From: Cognataquiflexum aquatile | GTDB taxonomy: Bacteria > Bacteroidota > Bacteroidia > Cytophagales > Cyclobacteriaceae | DNA length: 64,000 bases | Assembly: GCF_003316845.1 (NCBI RefSeq) | Contig: NZ_QMIK01000006.1 | Coordinates: 62,001 to 126,000 of the forward strand | Direction: 5' to 3' | Shown here: in pieces, positions 53,937-62,824 of the stretch | Layout: every line of letters begins with the position of its first letter | Position numbering within the stretch: the stretch's first letter is position 1 | Program-made: the position numbers and the translations under genes | The notes under the pieces: generated by a model | Database searches by the model: none | Told to the model about the DNA's origin: nothing | The model's input: the letters and a program-made list of their open reading frames with translations, nothing else

Positions 53937-55109
53937 TTACTTCCCCAAAACGACCCCATAGATCTCCTCCAAAATCTTTTCTGCTTCCTGATGAATCGGA
54001 CTGTCTGTGACGGTGCCGAGGTTGATTCCGAAAAACATATAAATCTCTTTTTCCGGGAAATAATAGAGTTGGCTGCCTGAACCCAAACCTCCGCCGCTAT
54101 GCCCGATGGCCGGTTCTCGGAGGAAAGCGGTGTAATCCAATCCCAAGCCATATTGCGGATCTCCGTTTTTATCCAAAACCCATTCTTTCATTAGGGTCAG
54201 GCTTTCATTTGAAACCAGTTTTCCCTCCATCAATCCTTTGAGAAACAGGATGGCCTCTTCGGCTGTAGTGATGATTCCATCATCTCCGACCATGGACGCG
54301 ACGTTGGTATTTTGTAGCACAGAAGCATTTTCAACAATTCCATTGCTGTACCTATCCCAATACCCATTGACCAATCTGTCACCATAAGAATCTCCTTGTT
54401 TGATTTTGTAATAGGTGTTTTTCAGTCCCAATTTCTCAAAAATATGCTCCTCCATATATTTCCCATGATCTCCGGTAATGCCATCAGCGATCAAAGCCAA
54501 CAATACATAGTTGGTATTACGGTAGGAATACCTGCTGCCTGGTTCAAAATCCAATTCCTTTCCAGCAATGTATTGGATATATTCTACAGGCTGAAAAATC
54601 CTTTCCGGATTCTGTAGCAGTCTTGTGACGTAGGTTGGTTGAGAATTGTATTCAGGAAGTCCCGAAGTATGGTTGAGCAACATTTTGACAGTTAAGCGGT
54701 CTGCATTGGGTAGCATAGCCAAAATTTCTTTTGGCAAATAATCTGAAATTTTCCCGTCTAGGTCGATTTTTTCCTTTTCCGCCAACTGCACAATGGTGAC
54801 CGCCATGTAGGATTTTGCGATGCTTTGGGTGTAGACCAAATGGCAAGGCTGCATGGGAACCTGTCCTTCAATTTTTGCCAATCCACTGGAAAGTGTCCAA
54901 AGGTTTCCTTCCTCATAAATCGCTGCTACAACACCAGGAATTCCTACAGCCGTCAGTTTGTCCAATGCTTTCTGCAGAGCAAGGGCTTTTGGATGGATAG
55001 GAACAGGCTTGGAATCATTGCATTTGACAACATTGAAATCCTGCGCGAAAGTGGGGTATGTGATCAGGATTGCCCAAATGAAAATCAGTAAATAGCTATA
55101 ATTTTTCAT
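53937..55109 (-). CDS. secreted serine hydrolase, beta-lactamase class C/PBP fold
   Basis: The 390-residue protein starts with a signal peptide (YLLIFIWAILITYPTFA). The catalytic residues of the beta-lactamase/esterase family are Ser96 and Lys99 in YTQSIAKSYM, Tyr196 and Asn198 in RYSYRNTNYV and the GHSGGGLGSG motif near the end. KMLLNHTSGLPEY is also characteristic. Such proteins act as D-amino-acid peptidases, esterases or beta-lactamases. The gene upstream ends 3 bp before it, so the two are probably one operon. Confidence 0.9.
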   Translation of the reverse strand: MKNYSYLLIFIWAILITYPTFAQDFNVVKCNDSKPVPIHPKALALQKALDKLTAVGIPGVVAAIYEEGNLWTLSSGLAKIEGQVPMQPCHLVYTQSIAKSYMAVTIVQLAEKEKIDLDGKISDYLPKEILAMLPNADRLTVKMLLNHTSGLPEYNSQPTYVTRLLQNPERIFQPVEYIQYIAGKELDFEPGSRYSYRNTNYVLLALIADGITGDHGKYMEEHIFEKLGLKNTYYKIKQGDSYGDRLVNGYWDRYSNGIVENASVLQNTNVASMVGDDGIITTAEEAILFLKGLMEGKLVSNESLTLMKEWVLDKNGDPQYGLGLDYTAFLREPAIGHSGGGLGSGSQLYYFPEKEIYMFFGINLGTVTDSPIHQEAEKILEEIYGVVLGK

Positions 55110-55112
55110 GGC

Positions 55113-55733
55113 TTAATTTTGGGTCAGGTCTGGATAAACAGGATGGATTCTGGCTCCCATCTGGACAAAAGTCATAGGAACGACAGGAATGCTTTTGTTG
55201 TAATTCTTCAAAAACATTATCTGGTATCCGACAAATGGGGACACAAATGTTTCAGATTGGTAATTGTGATAGCCTAAAGAAACCCCTACGGGTATGGCTA
55301 GCATTCCCTTTCCTTGTTTTTGGACTGTTCGCCAAGTTCCTTCTTTTTGGATAAAAGATTCCGTCGGACGAAAGGCAATGTGGTATCCGATCCCCGCTTT
55401 GATTTCTGCAAATGAATTGGAAACCAAGTATGGCCGCCAAGCCACCTGTGTCGAAAACAGCAATCCGCTTCCCATGGCTTTATTTTTAAACCAAATAATG
55501 TCAAATTTCTGTACCCAATTGTGGTAGGAACTGTGACTGACTTCGGTCCCGATGCCGATACCAAAGTTTTTGAAATTGGACTTCAGGTCCTTGAAGGGCA
55601 TGGCAAAAGCCTGGAACTGAAGGGTGACAACAATCGGGAAATTCCGATAGTCTTTGGCTTTGTCGTCCTGTGCATTTCCATTTTGCGTGAGCAAAAACAG
55701 AAATAGGCAAGGCAGTAAAAATCGTGTTTTCAT
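55113..55733 (-). CDS. secreted protein of unknown function, probable outer-membrane barrel
   Basis: This is a 206-residue protein with a signal peptide (RFLLPCLFLFLLTQNGNAQ). The body alternates polar and aromatic residues as in small beta-barrels (MGSGLLFSTQVAWRPYLV, EIKAGIGYHIAFRPTES, FVSPFVGYQIMFLKNYN). I do not recognise a named family. It is the first gene of a pair with the serine hydrolase (3-bp gap), so both may handle one envelope substrate. Confidence 0.7.
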   Translation of the reverse strand: MKTRFLLPCLFLFLLTQNGNAQDDKAKDYRNFPIVVTLQFQAFAMPFKDLKSNFKNFGIGIGTEVSHSSYHNWVQKFDIIWFKNKAMGSGLLFSTQVAWRPYLVSNSFAEIKAGIGYHIAFRPTESFIQKEGTWRTVQKQGKGMLAIPVGVSLGYHNYQSETFVSPFVGYQIMFLKNYNKSIPVVPMTFVQMGARIHPVYPDLTQN

Positions 55734-55831
55734 GTCTTTCGAATTTTCTCCAAAACTACCACAGACAGGCTGGTCAATTTAAAAATTCCTGATTCCAATT
55801 GCTGAAATGTAGCGGATTTCCCCCCGAACTG

Positions 55832-56659
55832 TCAGCCCTGCGGTAAAAACCAACTCTTAAATGCAGGTGCTTTGGTGCGGCTGACCGTGAGTTCTTGCGG
55901 TGATTTGATGTCACATTTTACCTGAACAAGCAATTTCCCATTTTCCAGCCGCTTAAATCCTGTTACAATTTGTCGGCTGACCATGTATTGCCTGTTGACC
56001 CTGAAAAAATCAATTGAAGAAAGCTTCTGCTCTATTTTGTCCAACGAAAGGTCCAAAAGGTAATTCTTTCCTGTAGAGGAAATCAGTTGCACATAATCCT
56101 CTTCCACCAAGAAAAGGTCGATTTCCGAAAATTTGACCAATATAAGTTGATTGCCGGTGCGCACCGGAAAACCATCCATTTCAGGTTTGAGGCTTTGTTT
56201 TTCTGTTTCAGCACTTTCCCATTGCCTGTAAAAAAACATCCCCACATAATAACCATTGATCACAAAAAACCAGATGCTGATGATTACCAGGTCTTTGGTG
56301 TAGAAGTGGATCGGGGCAGTTTCACCTTTGATCAAAATACTTAGAAACTCCGTACTCAAAGCCAAAAATGCCAATCCTGCAATAGTTGTGCTGATCATTT
56401 GTATGACAATCCTTCTTAAAAAATCGGGCTTGTAGGGTATCTTTTGATCCAAGGAGAAAACAATCCATCTGACCAATAACCAAGCTACATAGCCCTGAAG
56501 GGTATCAATTGTAAAACGCAGGAGTAAAAAACTGTTGAATTGGATATTGGAATAAGTGAGATAATAATTGAATGCACTGATAAAAGGAATGGCTATCAAA
56601 AAAACCCAAATATCAGGATGATAAAATGCTCGTCTTGAAAGAAGGTTTGGTGATGCCAT
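55832..56659 (-). CDS. membrane-anchored LytTR-family regulator
   Basis: Four hydrophobic segments (DIWVFLIAIPFISAFNYYL, LLRFTIDTLQGYVAWLLVRW, ISTTIAGLAFLALSTEFLSI, LVIISIWFFVINGYYVGMFF) are followed by a LytTR DNA-binding domain: FSEIDLFLVEEDYVQLISS, LSLDKIEQKL, FFRVNRQYMVSR and LTVSRTKAPAFKSWF. Such one-component proteins respond to a membrane signal. It diverges from the class A-like hydrolase gene 66 bp away and may control it. Confidence 0.88.
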   Translation of the reverse strand: MASPNLLSRRAFYHPDIWVFLIAIPFISAFNYYLTYSNIQFNSFLLLRFTIDTLQGYVAWLLVRWIVFSLDQKIPYKPDFLRRIVIQMISTTIAGLAFLALSTEFLSILIKGETAPIHFYTKDLVIISIWFFVINGYYVGMFFYRQWESAETEKQSLKPEMDGFPVRTGNQLILVKFSEIDLFLVEEDYVQLISSTGKNYLLDLSLDKIEQKLSSIDFFRVNRQYMVSRQIVTGFKRLENGKLLVQVKCDIKSPQELTVSRTKAPAFKSWFLPQG

Positions 56660-56725
56660 GGGGAAAAGTTGATTTGGATTAATGGAAATACACAGATAAA
56701 TTCCATTTCAAAATAACCAAATTCT

Positions 56726-57586
56726 ATGCGTCTCCTTTATTTTCTTGCAGTTTTTCTTTTTGCAACCTCTTTCTCATTTGCCCAAAAACAATCCCTGCAG
56801 CAGGTTTTGGAAAAGGAAATGGCAGGTTTTCGGGGGGATGTAGGCATTTATGTCTTACATCTGAAAACGGGTGAAGAGGCGGCAATCAATGCAGATACGA
56901 TATTTCCGACAGCAAGTATTGTCAAAGTACCGATTTTGGTAGGTGTGATGGACAAGATTGAAAAGAGAGAATTGGCTTATCATCAAAAAATGATTTACAG
57001 GGATTCGATCAAATACGGCGGTTCGGGACTGATGCAATATTTCAAAGACAGCACTGAAACAGAACTCAGCGTGCTGATGTCACTCATGATCACCTACAGC
57101 GACAATACAACCTCGCTTTGGTGTCAGGCATTGGCGGGTGGTGGGGAGCGGATCAATGAAATTATGGAAAGCCTCGGTCTCAAACATACCCGCGTCAATT
57201 CCAGAACTCCCGGTAGGGAAGAGGACTGGAAAAAATACGGTTGGGGCCAAACCACTCCACGGGAAATGGCCCAACTTTTAGTCAAAATCCGCAATGGTGA
57301 AGTCATCAGTCCCTCAGTTTCGGACCGCATGTACAGGTTGATGGGGAATATTTATTACGATGAATATGCGCTATCAGCAATCCCTGCCCAAGTTCAAACT
57401 GCATCCAAACAGGGAATGGTCAATGCCTCACGTTCTGAACTCGTGATGGTCAATGCCCCAAAAGGCGATTATGTCTTCTATTTCGCCACCAAAAACAACG
57501 AAGACCAAAGATGGGAAGATGACAACGAGGCTCAATTATTGCAAAAAAGGATTTCCAAGGTTTTGTGGGAATGGTTTGAGCGGTAA
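56726..57586 (+). CDS. secreted class A beta-lactamase-like serine hydrolase
   Basis: The 286-residue protein begins with a signal peptide (LLYFLAVFLFATSFSFAQ). It has Ser64 and Lys67 in TASIVKVPIL, Ser125-Asp126-Asn127 in MITYSDNTTS and SKQGMVN in place of the KTG motif. A single omega-loop Glu166 equivalent is not obvious (EEDWKKYGWGQ region). Real beta-lactamase activity is therefore uncertain; a peptidase-like role is possible. It diverges from the LytTR regulator. Confidence 0.87.
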   Translation: MRLLYFLAVFLFATSFSFAQKQSLQQVLEKEMAGFRGDVGIYVLHLKTGEEAAINADTIFPTASIVKVPILVGVMDKIEKRELAYHQKMIYRDSIKYGGSGLMQYFKDSTETELSVLMSLMITYSDNTTSLWCQALAGGGERINEIMESLGLKHTRVNSRTPGREEDWKKYGWGQTTPREMAQLLVKIRNGEVISPSVSDRMYRLMGNIYYDEYALSAIPAQVQTASKQGMVNASRSELVMVNAPKGDYVFYFATKNNEDQRWEDDNEAQLLQKRISKVLWEWFER

Positions 57587-57616
57587 AACATACTATTGCT
57601 TTTATTATTTTAGCCC

Positions 57617-57685
57617 ATGTTAGAAATTTTGAACCAAGTCCAAAAAAGCAAGCAACTCAAAGACTTCCGTAAAGCCATTTCCTAG
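57617..57685 (+). pseudogene. 22-codon reading frame, possible gene remnant
   Basis: A short frame (MLEILNQVQKSKQLKDFRKA and two more residues) ends in TAG, just after the class A-like hydrolase, and its last bases overlap the 3' end of the next, convergent gene. It looks like the amphipathic start of a longer protein, but there is no further coding sequence in this frame. Confidence 0.2.
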
Positions 57686-58182
57686 TTGGCCATAAAAGAA
57701 AAGTCTTTCGGCAACAGTTTACTGGCGTATTTCGAAGGGATTTTTTTCGTCTCGGGATATTCTGACAATATTTTATACAAATTATTCTTAGTGTACTTGG
57801 TTCGTCCAACCGTCACAATCGCAGTTCCTGCGGCGAGTCCTATCAAAGCAATTTCTCCCCCGGGGTCTTTGGTCTCTTCGGGGACCTGCCCGGTAAAAGC
57901 TCCGGATATTGCGCCGGCAAGTTCCTCTGTAGCATTGGCGGAAGTCACTACCAGACCGATCAATAATCCGCTACCTCCTACGATCAGTCCTGTTGTAGTG
58001 GCACTTTTCCTTTTTCGGAAAAACATATTGACAACTGCAGTCAACGAATCTGATTTTGATGCCATAGCCAAAAACTCATACTTAGACATTTGGGAAGGCT
58101 CTTTGAAATCGGTTCCTTGTTGGGCACAGGCTTCAGAAAATATGAAACCTGTAATTATGATCAAAATAAGAATTAGTTTCAT
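57682..58182 (-). CDS. small exported membrane protein, unknown function
   Basis: This is a 166-residue protein with a signal peptide or N-terminal anchor (LILILIIITGFIFSEACAQ). Two glycine-rich hydrophobic stretches follow (TTGLIVGGSGLLIGLVVTS and GGEIALIGLAAGTAIVTVG), then a basic end. I recognise no family. The opposite strand is also open for 191 codons, but it lacks a signal and sensible composition, so this strand is preferred. A TATTTTTG box (minus strand, 58226-58233) may be its promoter. Confidence 0.65.
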   Translation of the reverse strand: MKLILILIIITGFIFSEACAQQGTDFKEPSQMSKYEFLAMASKSDSLTAVVNMFFRKRKSATTTGLIVGGSGLLIGLVVTSANATEELAGAISGAFTGQVPEETKDPGGEIALIGLAAGTAIVTVGRTKYTKNNLYKILSEYPETKKIPSKYASKLLPKDFSFMAN

Positions 58183-58391
58183 AAGAAATAGATTTTTTTT
58201 CTCTATTAAAATAATCCTTTTTTATCAAAAATACAAGATACAGTGTGTTGAAATTCAGTGAAATAGGAAAAATAAAAAATTATAAGACGGGGAATAAATT
58301 TAAGAATTAGGTTGTGTGTTGATTGGATTCTTTTTGGTACCCTTAAGCCTATATTCTGAATAATTGGAGTGGAAAACCCTTAAATTTCACC

Positions 58392-59282
58392 TCAATTCTT
58401 CAGATTCAACTCTTTTCTCAGAAACTCATCACCAACCTTGTTTTTGGTCCAATAGTCTACGATTTTCAGGCCTTTGCGGGTGGCTTTGGTGATTTCTTTG
58501 GTTCCGTCGGATTTGGTTTGGATTTCTTCCCATCCCATAATCTCATATGGAAATTCCTTTTCGAAGTCCAGTTTCAAAACCCTGCTTCCTGAAGCGTACG
58601 CCACTTCCATCTGACTTCTGCCGGCACTGAGGTCCAAAACCCTGATAAATGCCTCCTCTGTTTTGAATTCCTGATGGGTGAATCTTTGGTGAAAAAGAGA
58701 AGGCAGCATCTGCACACTTCCTGTTGGAATTTGCTTCGGATCGATACGGATCAGGTTCCAAAGGTCATCTTCTGCCATCCCGCTAAAAGAAAACGTATCA
58801 TCTCCTTCTTTTTCGAAGTAGGAAAAAATCTTACCGTTGTAGCTGTCACTGCCTTTGAGATTGAGTTGGGCGAAAGTATGGCCGCACCATTCTTGGGAGG
58901 ATGCTGTAAATTTCAAACCCTGACTTGGCTCCATGGTAGGCGTAAAAGCCGACATCATCATGTGGTAAGGATAGATCCCCGTCACAAAATCCCTCGTTTG
59001 GTTCATCTTCAGGACAGAAATTTTGTCTGAAGAGCTAGCTTCCGGATCATCCAACTTGACTTGCTTTTTTCTCGAAAAATCCTCCGTCACAAAGATCAAA
59101 ACCGATTCGCCTTCCCTCGCTTCTCCATACCGGTATTGTGTCAGGTCAAAACTGCTGATTTCCGCCTTTCCCTGAAACCAATACTTGCCCCATTGTTCAA
59201 AATCAACATCCGGGCGCTGCGGCTTGGAACAGGAAACAATAAAAATCATTACTAAAAGAAAGACTATGGATTGGCTTTTCAT
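58392..59282 (-). CDS. conserved lipoprotein of unknown function
   Basis: This is a 296-residue protein with a lipoprotein signal (IVFLLVMIFIVSCSKPQ, Cys about 18). Conserved-looking stretches are WFQGKAEISSFDLTQYRYGE, VLIFVTEDFSRKKQVKLD, GIYPYHMMMSAFTPTMEP and SSQEWCGHTFAQLN. I believe relatives in this phylum are sometimes labelled Maf-like, but no Maf nucleotide-binding motif is visible. The function is unknown. It stands alone between spacers. Confidence 0.8.
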   Translation of the reverse strand: MKSQSIVFLLVMIFIVSCSKPQRPDVDFEQWGKYWFQGKAEISSFDLTQYRYGEAREGESVLIFVTEDFSRKKQVKLDDPEASSSDKISVLKMNQTRDFVTGIYPYHMMMSAFTPTMEPSQGLKFTASSQEWCGHTFAQLNLKGSDSYNGKIFSYFEKEGDDTFSFSGMAEDDLWNLIRIDPKQIPTGSVQMLPSLFHQRFTHQEFKTEEAFIRVLDLSAGRSQMEVAYASGSRVLKLDFEKEFPYEIMGWEEIQTKSDGTKEITKATRKGLKIVDYWTKNKVGDEFLRKELNLKN

Positions 59283-59446
59283 GGATTCATTTGGCTAACA
59301 TAATTTCTAAATTTAATCAATAGGACCGGGTCTTAGGCTATTTTTATTTTTTTTCGATGACGAGTTAGGATGAAGAAATTCTTTTTTTCAAAATCAATAT
59401 TCCTCAACCGGGTTTTGAGAATTTCCTTGAATAATTATGTAAAAAA

Positions 59447-61336
59447 TCAACTCCACGTAATCATTGGGATCACTTTCTGTGAAATCAGAAAAATCGTAAC
59501 CAACATATGAAAGCAAGTGAGCGCAATGATCGGCCAAGTTATCAACTTGCTGTGGGGTAATCTTTTTGAAAGAATTATAACAATCGCAGAAGTCAGTGAC
59601 CCCAACACAAAAAGGATGGAGAAAAGCAGAACACCAATTGACAAATAACTTGGCGTGGAAAAAAGTAAATCTGCGCCATCAATATTCATTCTGGGAATAA
59701 AAAACATCAGGAATGCAAATAAACTTGTAAGGGTTGGGAGGATTGAGATTTTAAAAAGATTGAAGTATTTTTCCCTATTTCTAAGGAAAAGTATAATGGT
59801 TAAGACAGCTATAAATGCTCCCAAAACCATCAAAATTACCCATATCACCAAAATGGAAATTTGCCCAAAAACCCTAAATCCTGATATAGGCTTTAAAACA
59901 AACCTTTCTGTATAAAGCACTTTACCTTCCAAAGGATCGGAATCCTGAACCAAACCAATCTTTCCGCTATTCCCATAAGTGTATTCAGTTGGAGAAACAG
60001 GATAGTAAGTTGATTTGCCACCGGGAAGGATCCAAGCCATGGTCAGGTGGTCCTCATGTACTTCCATTTTTTCAATATTAAAGATCAGGTCCTGGTAAAA
60101 CCGGTCTTGATTTCTGGGATTGATAGCCAAATAATAGCCGCCTTCAATATGAATTTCACCTTGATATTTTTCTTTTTTGTCTGGTCTTAATGGGAGATCG
60201 GTAGTTTCAAAATCCCGGATCAGGGCAGATATTTCCTGCATTGCAGTGCCATTGTTGGCATTCATCAATATTACATGTCCAATTTTTTCTTCAGGCAAGT
60301 AAGCCAATTCCGAAAGTCCTCCATCCATAGCACCGCTATGACCGTGATAGGTAAAGTTGTTGTAGATAGAAGTTTGGTTTCCCAAGCCGTAACCCAATTC
60401 CAATCCGATATTTGATCCGGGACTATTGTAAGGAATTTCCATTCGATCTATAGATTCACTTTTTAAAAATTGCAGACTGTCAACGATTCCCCGGTTTAGC
60501 AATAATCGTAGGATTTGAGAAATATCAGCAATAGATGTATTGAGGGCAGAGGATGGCCGGAAAAGCTCATTTTTGTAAGCGATTTCCTTCATTTCCCAAT
60601 TGTATGTTTCCGCTCCCCACTTTTGAAATATTTGATCATTGAAAAAAGTAGAATGGTTCATCATAAGCGGTTTAAAAATCGATTCCCTTACATAATCTTC
60701 ATATTTTAAGCCGGTTACCTTTTCGACAATATATGCCGCAACCGCATACCCTGAATTGCAATAGGCCATTCTCGTACCGGGAATCCATCTTGAAGTCCTC
60801 GAGTGTGGATGAAACTCCAAAGCATCTTTCAATGAAATGGGAGGATGCTGATTGTGAACCATTTCTACCAAATGAATTTCATCCCATCCTGTAGTATGTT
60901 CTAGCAGGTGTATAATCCTTACGGGATGTTCTTCTTCCCATTTATTTTCAAATTTTACTTCAGGGACAATACTTTTCACTTCATCTTCCAATTTTAAATT
61001 TCCTTCTTCCTGAAGCTTAAGGATCGAAAGCGCAACAAACATTTTGGATAAAGAGGCAATCCGGAACATTGTATTTTCAGTATCCTTTTCAGCAATATCT
61101 TGATCTGAAATACCTAAAACCTCAAACCACAAATTTCCCTCTTCATTTAACAATGCTATGCCGACCTTGAGGTTTTGGTGTTGGGAAATGACATGTTTTA
61201 TGTTGATTTTAAGGTTGTTTAATCTTGTATCTGTAATTGAATCATTTTGAAAATCGTATTTCGATTCTCCAAAACAAAAAATACTATTCAGAAATAGGAG
61301 GGTGGTCAGGAGGAAAAATATTGGCTTTTTAAACAT
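59447..61336 (-). CDS. serine hydrolase (beta-lactamase/PBP fold) fused to a C-terminal membrane domain
   Basis: The ATG at 61336 gives 629 residues and a signal peptide (PIFFLLTTLLFLNSIF). The hydrolase part has Ser95 and Lys98 in FRIASLSKMF, YCNSGYAVAA and YHGHSGAMDGGLSE. About 110 residues of a beta-strand-rich linker follow, then four C-terminal membrane helices (FGQISILVIWVILMVLGAFI and onward). The layout suggests a periplasmic enzyme fixed in the inner membrane. Its 5' end abuts the DUF1460 gene, so the two form an operon. Confidence 0.88.
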   Translation of the reverse strand: MFKKPIFFLLTTLLFLNSIFCFGESKYDFQNDSITDTRLNNLKINIKHVISQHQNLKVGIALLNEEGNLWFEVLGISDQDIAEKDTENTMFRIASLSKMFVALSILKLQEEGNLKLEDEVKSIVPEVKFENKWEEEHPVRIIHLLEHTTGWDEIHLVEMVHNQHPPISLKDALEFHPHSRTSRWIPGTRMAYCNSGYAVAAYIVEKVTGLKYEDYVRESIFKPLMMNHSTFFNDQIFQKWGAETYNWEMKEIAYKNELFRPSSALNTSIADISQILRLLLNRGIVDSLQFLKSESIDRMEIPYNSPGSNIGLELGYGLGNQTSIYNNFTYHGHSGAMDGGLSELAYLPEEKIGHVILMNANNGTAMQEISALIRDFETTDLPLRPDKKEKYQGEIHIEGGYYLAINPRNQDRFYQDLIFNIEKMEVHEDHLTMAWILPGGKSTYYPVSPTEYTYGNSGKIGLVQDSDPLEGKVLYTERFVLKPISGFRVFGQISILVIWVILMVLGAFIAVLTIILFLRNREKYFNLFKISILPTLTSLFAFLMFFIPRMNIDGADLLFSTPSYLSIGVLLFSILFVLGSLTSAIVIILSKRLPHSKLITWPIIALTCFHMLVTIFLISQKVIPMITWS

Positions 61337-61350
61337 AGTATCAATTCTGC

Positions 61351-62199
61351 TCAATTTGCAAGGGCCACCAACCGGCTCACCATAATTCCCGATTGGGATT
61401 TGTTAGCCATAAGGTAGTCACTCAAGGGCTTTTCCGAAATCTCTACTTTTTTGGATCCTGAACTCGCATGGAGCAAATGGATTCGACCTTCTTTTTCGAT
61501 GGCAAATCCCACATGGACAATGTCCAAATTGGTCATCGAGGTAGTAATGGCAATCAAGTCTCCCGATTTGATTTTGTTTTCGTGAGTCATTATTTCGGCT
61601 TTTGCCAAATAGTAATACTTCCGGGATTTTATTTCAGATTCGGTTTCTTTGAGTTGATTGATATAATCCGGATTGGAAAGCTGTGGATAGAATTTTGGGT
61701 TGGAAGTCATGAAGGATGGATTGTTTTCGTAGACACTTCCACCGATTTCTTTGCTGATATCCTTCAAAATCCCTTTCTCTTCATTCTGAAAAATCCAGTC
61801 TGAGAAATAATGCAAACGGGAAGAATACCCGTCATTGACCCCATGTCGGTATCTTAATTTTTCCAGTTCTTGGGTGTAAGCTTCAAAAGTAAATTCCCCT
61901 GCCTTGGCTGTCTTTGCCAATGAAACCACAGTTTCCAAATACGTGGTACAATCCAAACCCATCAAGTTCACCACCAGTTTTTCCTCGCCGGGTAGTTCCA
62001 AAGTTTTCTCCACATAGGGTGTATTCAAAAACCAAGTGCCGATTTCGATGGTCAGGTCATTCATGGACTTTTGGGAATGATCCTGAAGAGAAAGCATGTT
62101 CAGAGCAGAATCTAGCCTTTGACGGCTTTCCAAAGTGCATACAGTTTGGGCCTTTAGTAAAACAGGAAAGAAGAAAAGGATAAAGAGGATCAACCGCAT
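61351..62199 (-). CDS. DUF1460 protein, NlpC/P60-like amidase candidate
   Basis: The ATG at 62199 begins a clear signal peptide (RLILFILFFFPVLLKAQ), leaving 282 residues. The likely catalytic Cys84 is in NLMGLDCTTYLETV and the His in LDIVHVGFAIEKEGRIHLLH, matching DUF1460. Known members have an NlpC/P60-type fold and cleave peptidoglycan fragments (N-acetylmuramoyl-L-alanine amidase type). It lies just upstream of the membrane-fused serine hydrolase gene (14-bp gap), which points to shared cell-wall or peptide work. Confidence 0.85.
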   Translation of the reverse strand: MRLILFILFFFPVLLKAQTVCTLESRQRLDSALNMLSLQDHSQKSMNDLTIEIGTWFLNTPYVEKTLELPGEEKLVVNLMGLDCTTYLETVVSLAKTAKAGEFTFEAYTQELEKLRYRHGVNDGYSSRLHYFSDWIFQNEEKGILKDISKEIGGSVYENNPSFMTSNPKFYPQLSNPDYINQLKETESEIKSRKYYYLAKAEIMTHENKIKSGDLIAITTSMTNLDIVHVGFAIEKEGRIHLLHASSGSKKVEISEKPLSDYLMANKSQSGIMVSRLVALAN

Positions 62200-62369
62200 G
62201 AAAATGGATAAAAGAAGGTTCTTTGACAAATTGGATGATTTTTTTGAAAATGTCATGCTATTTTTAAATTGAATGTAGGGTTGGTAGACTTTCAAATATT
62301 CCATTAATATCTTATTCTCCACACCCACATTGGAAAGTTGCAGAATAGAGTCAAATTCCCATTATTTTT

Positions 62370-62726
62370 CTAAAGGTCTTGCCCAAAAGTCAGCAAATTA
62401 TGGTCAGGATCAAGGAGAGAAAATTCCTTCATTCCCCAAGGTTTGGTCTGTAATGGCCCGTTTGGATGAATGGGAATTTTTTTGTCCAACAGGGACTGAT
62501 AAAATCCATCGATATCGTCAGTCCTGATGTAAACCTGACCATAATTTTCTTTAGGGTCAAGTTCCTTAAATTCAAAAAAGTGGAGCTGGATTTTGTCCTT
62601 TTGCACCATAAGGTAGCCATCATAATCCGCATTTCCATATTCCTGAAAGCCCAATTTGTTGATGTAATATTCCCTTGTGATGGCTTTGTCACGCATGGGA
62701 AGTTTGGGATGGATTTCGGTGAGCAT
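62370..62726 (-). CDS. VOC-family (bleomycin-resistance-like) protein
   Basis: Starting at MLTEIHPKLPMRD (62726) the protein has 118 residues. It has ITREYYINKLGFQEYG, IQLHFFEFKELDPKENYGQV, IRTDDIDGFYQSLLDK and MKEFSLLDPDHNLLTFGQ, the shape of the bleomycin-binding subfamily. It could bind a small ligand rather than catalyse a reaction. The longer upstream frame does not look like a real start. Confidence 0.8.
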   Translation of the reverse strand: MLTEIHPKLPMRDKAITREYYINKLGFQEYGNADYDGYLMVQKDKIQLHFFEFKELDPKENYGQVYIRTDDIDGFYQSLLDKKIPIHPNGPLQTKPWGMKEFSLLDPDHNLLTFGQDL

Positions 62727-62824
62727 GGCTGATGGAGAATAATTAGATGTGGAAGAAATGAAAGGAATCGATTGTACTATGCGATTAAATTTACTCAGTT
62801 TTGATAGCAAATCAAATCCGCTGT

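Noticed and set aside
56726-57586. Calling this an antibiotic-resistance beta-lactamase
   Set aside because: SxxK and SDN are present, but KTG is replaced and the omega-loop Glu is unclear; resistance cannot be claimed from sequence.
57686-58261. A 191-codon plus-strand frame opposite the small exported protein
   Set aside because: The minus strand has a signal peptide and promoter-like box; the plus-strand product has no such feature.
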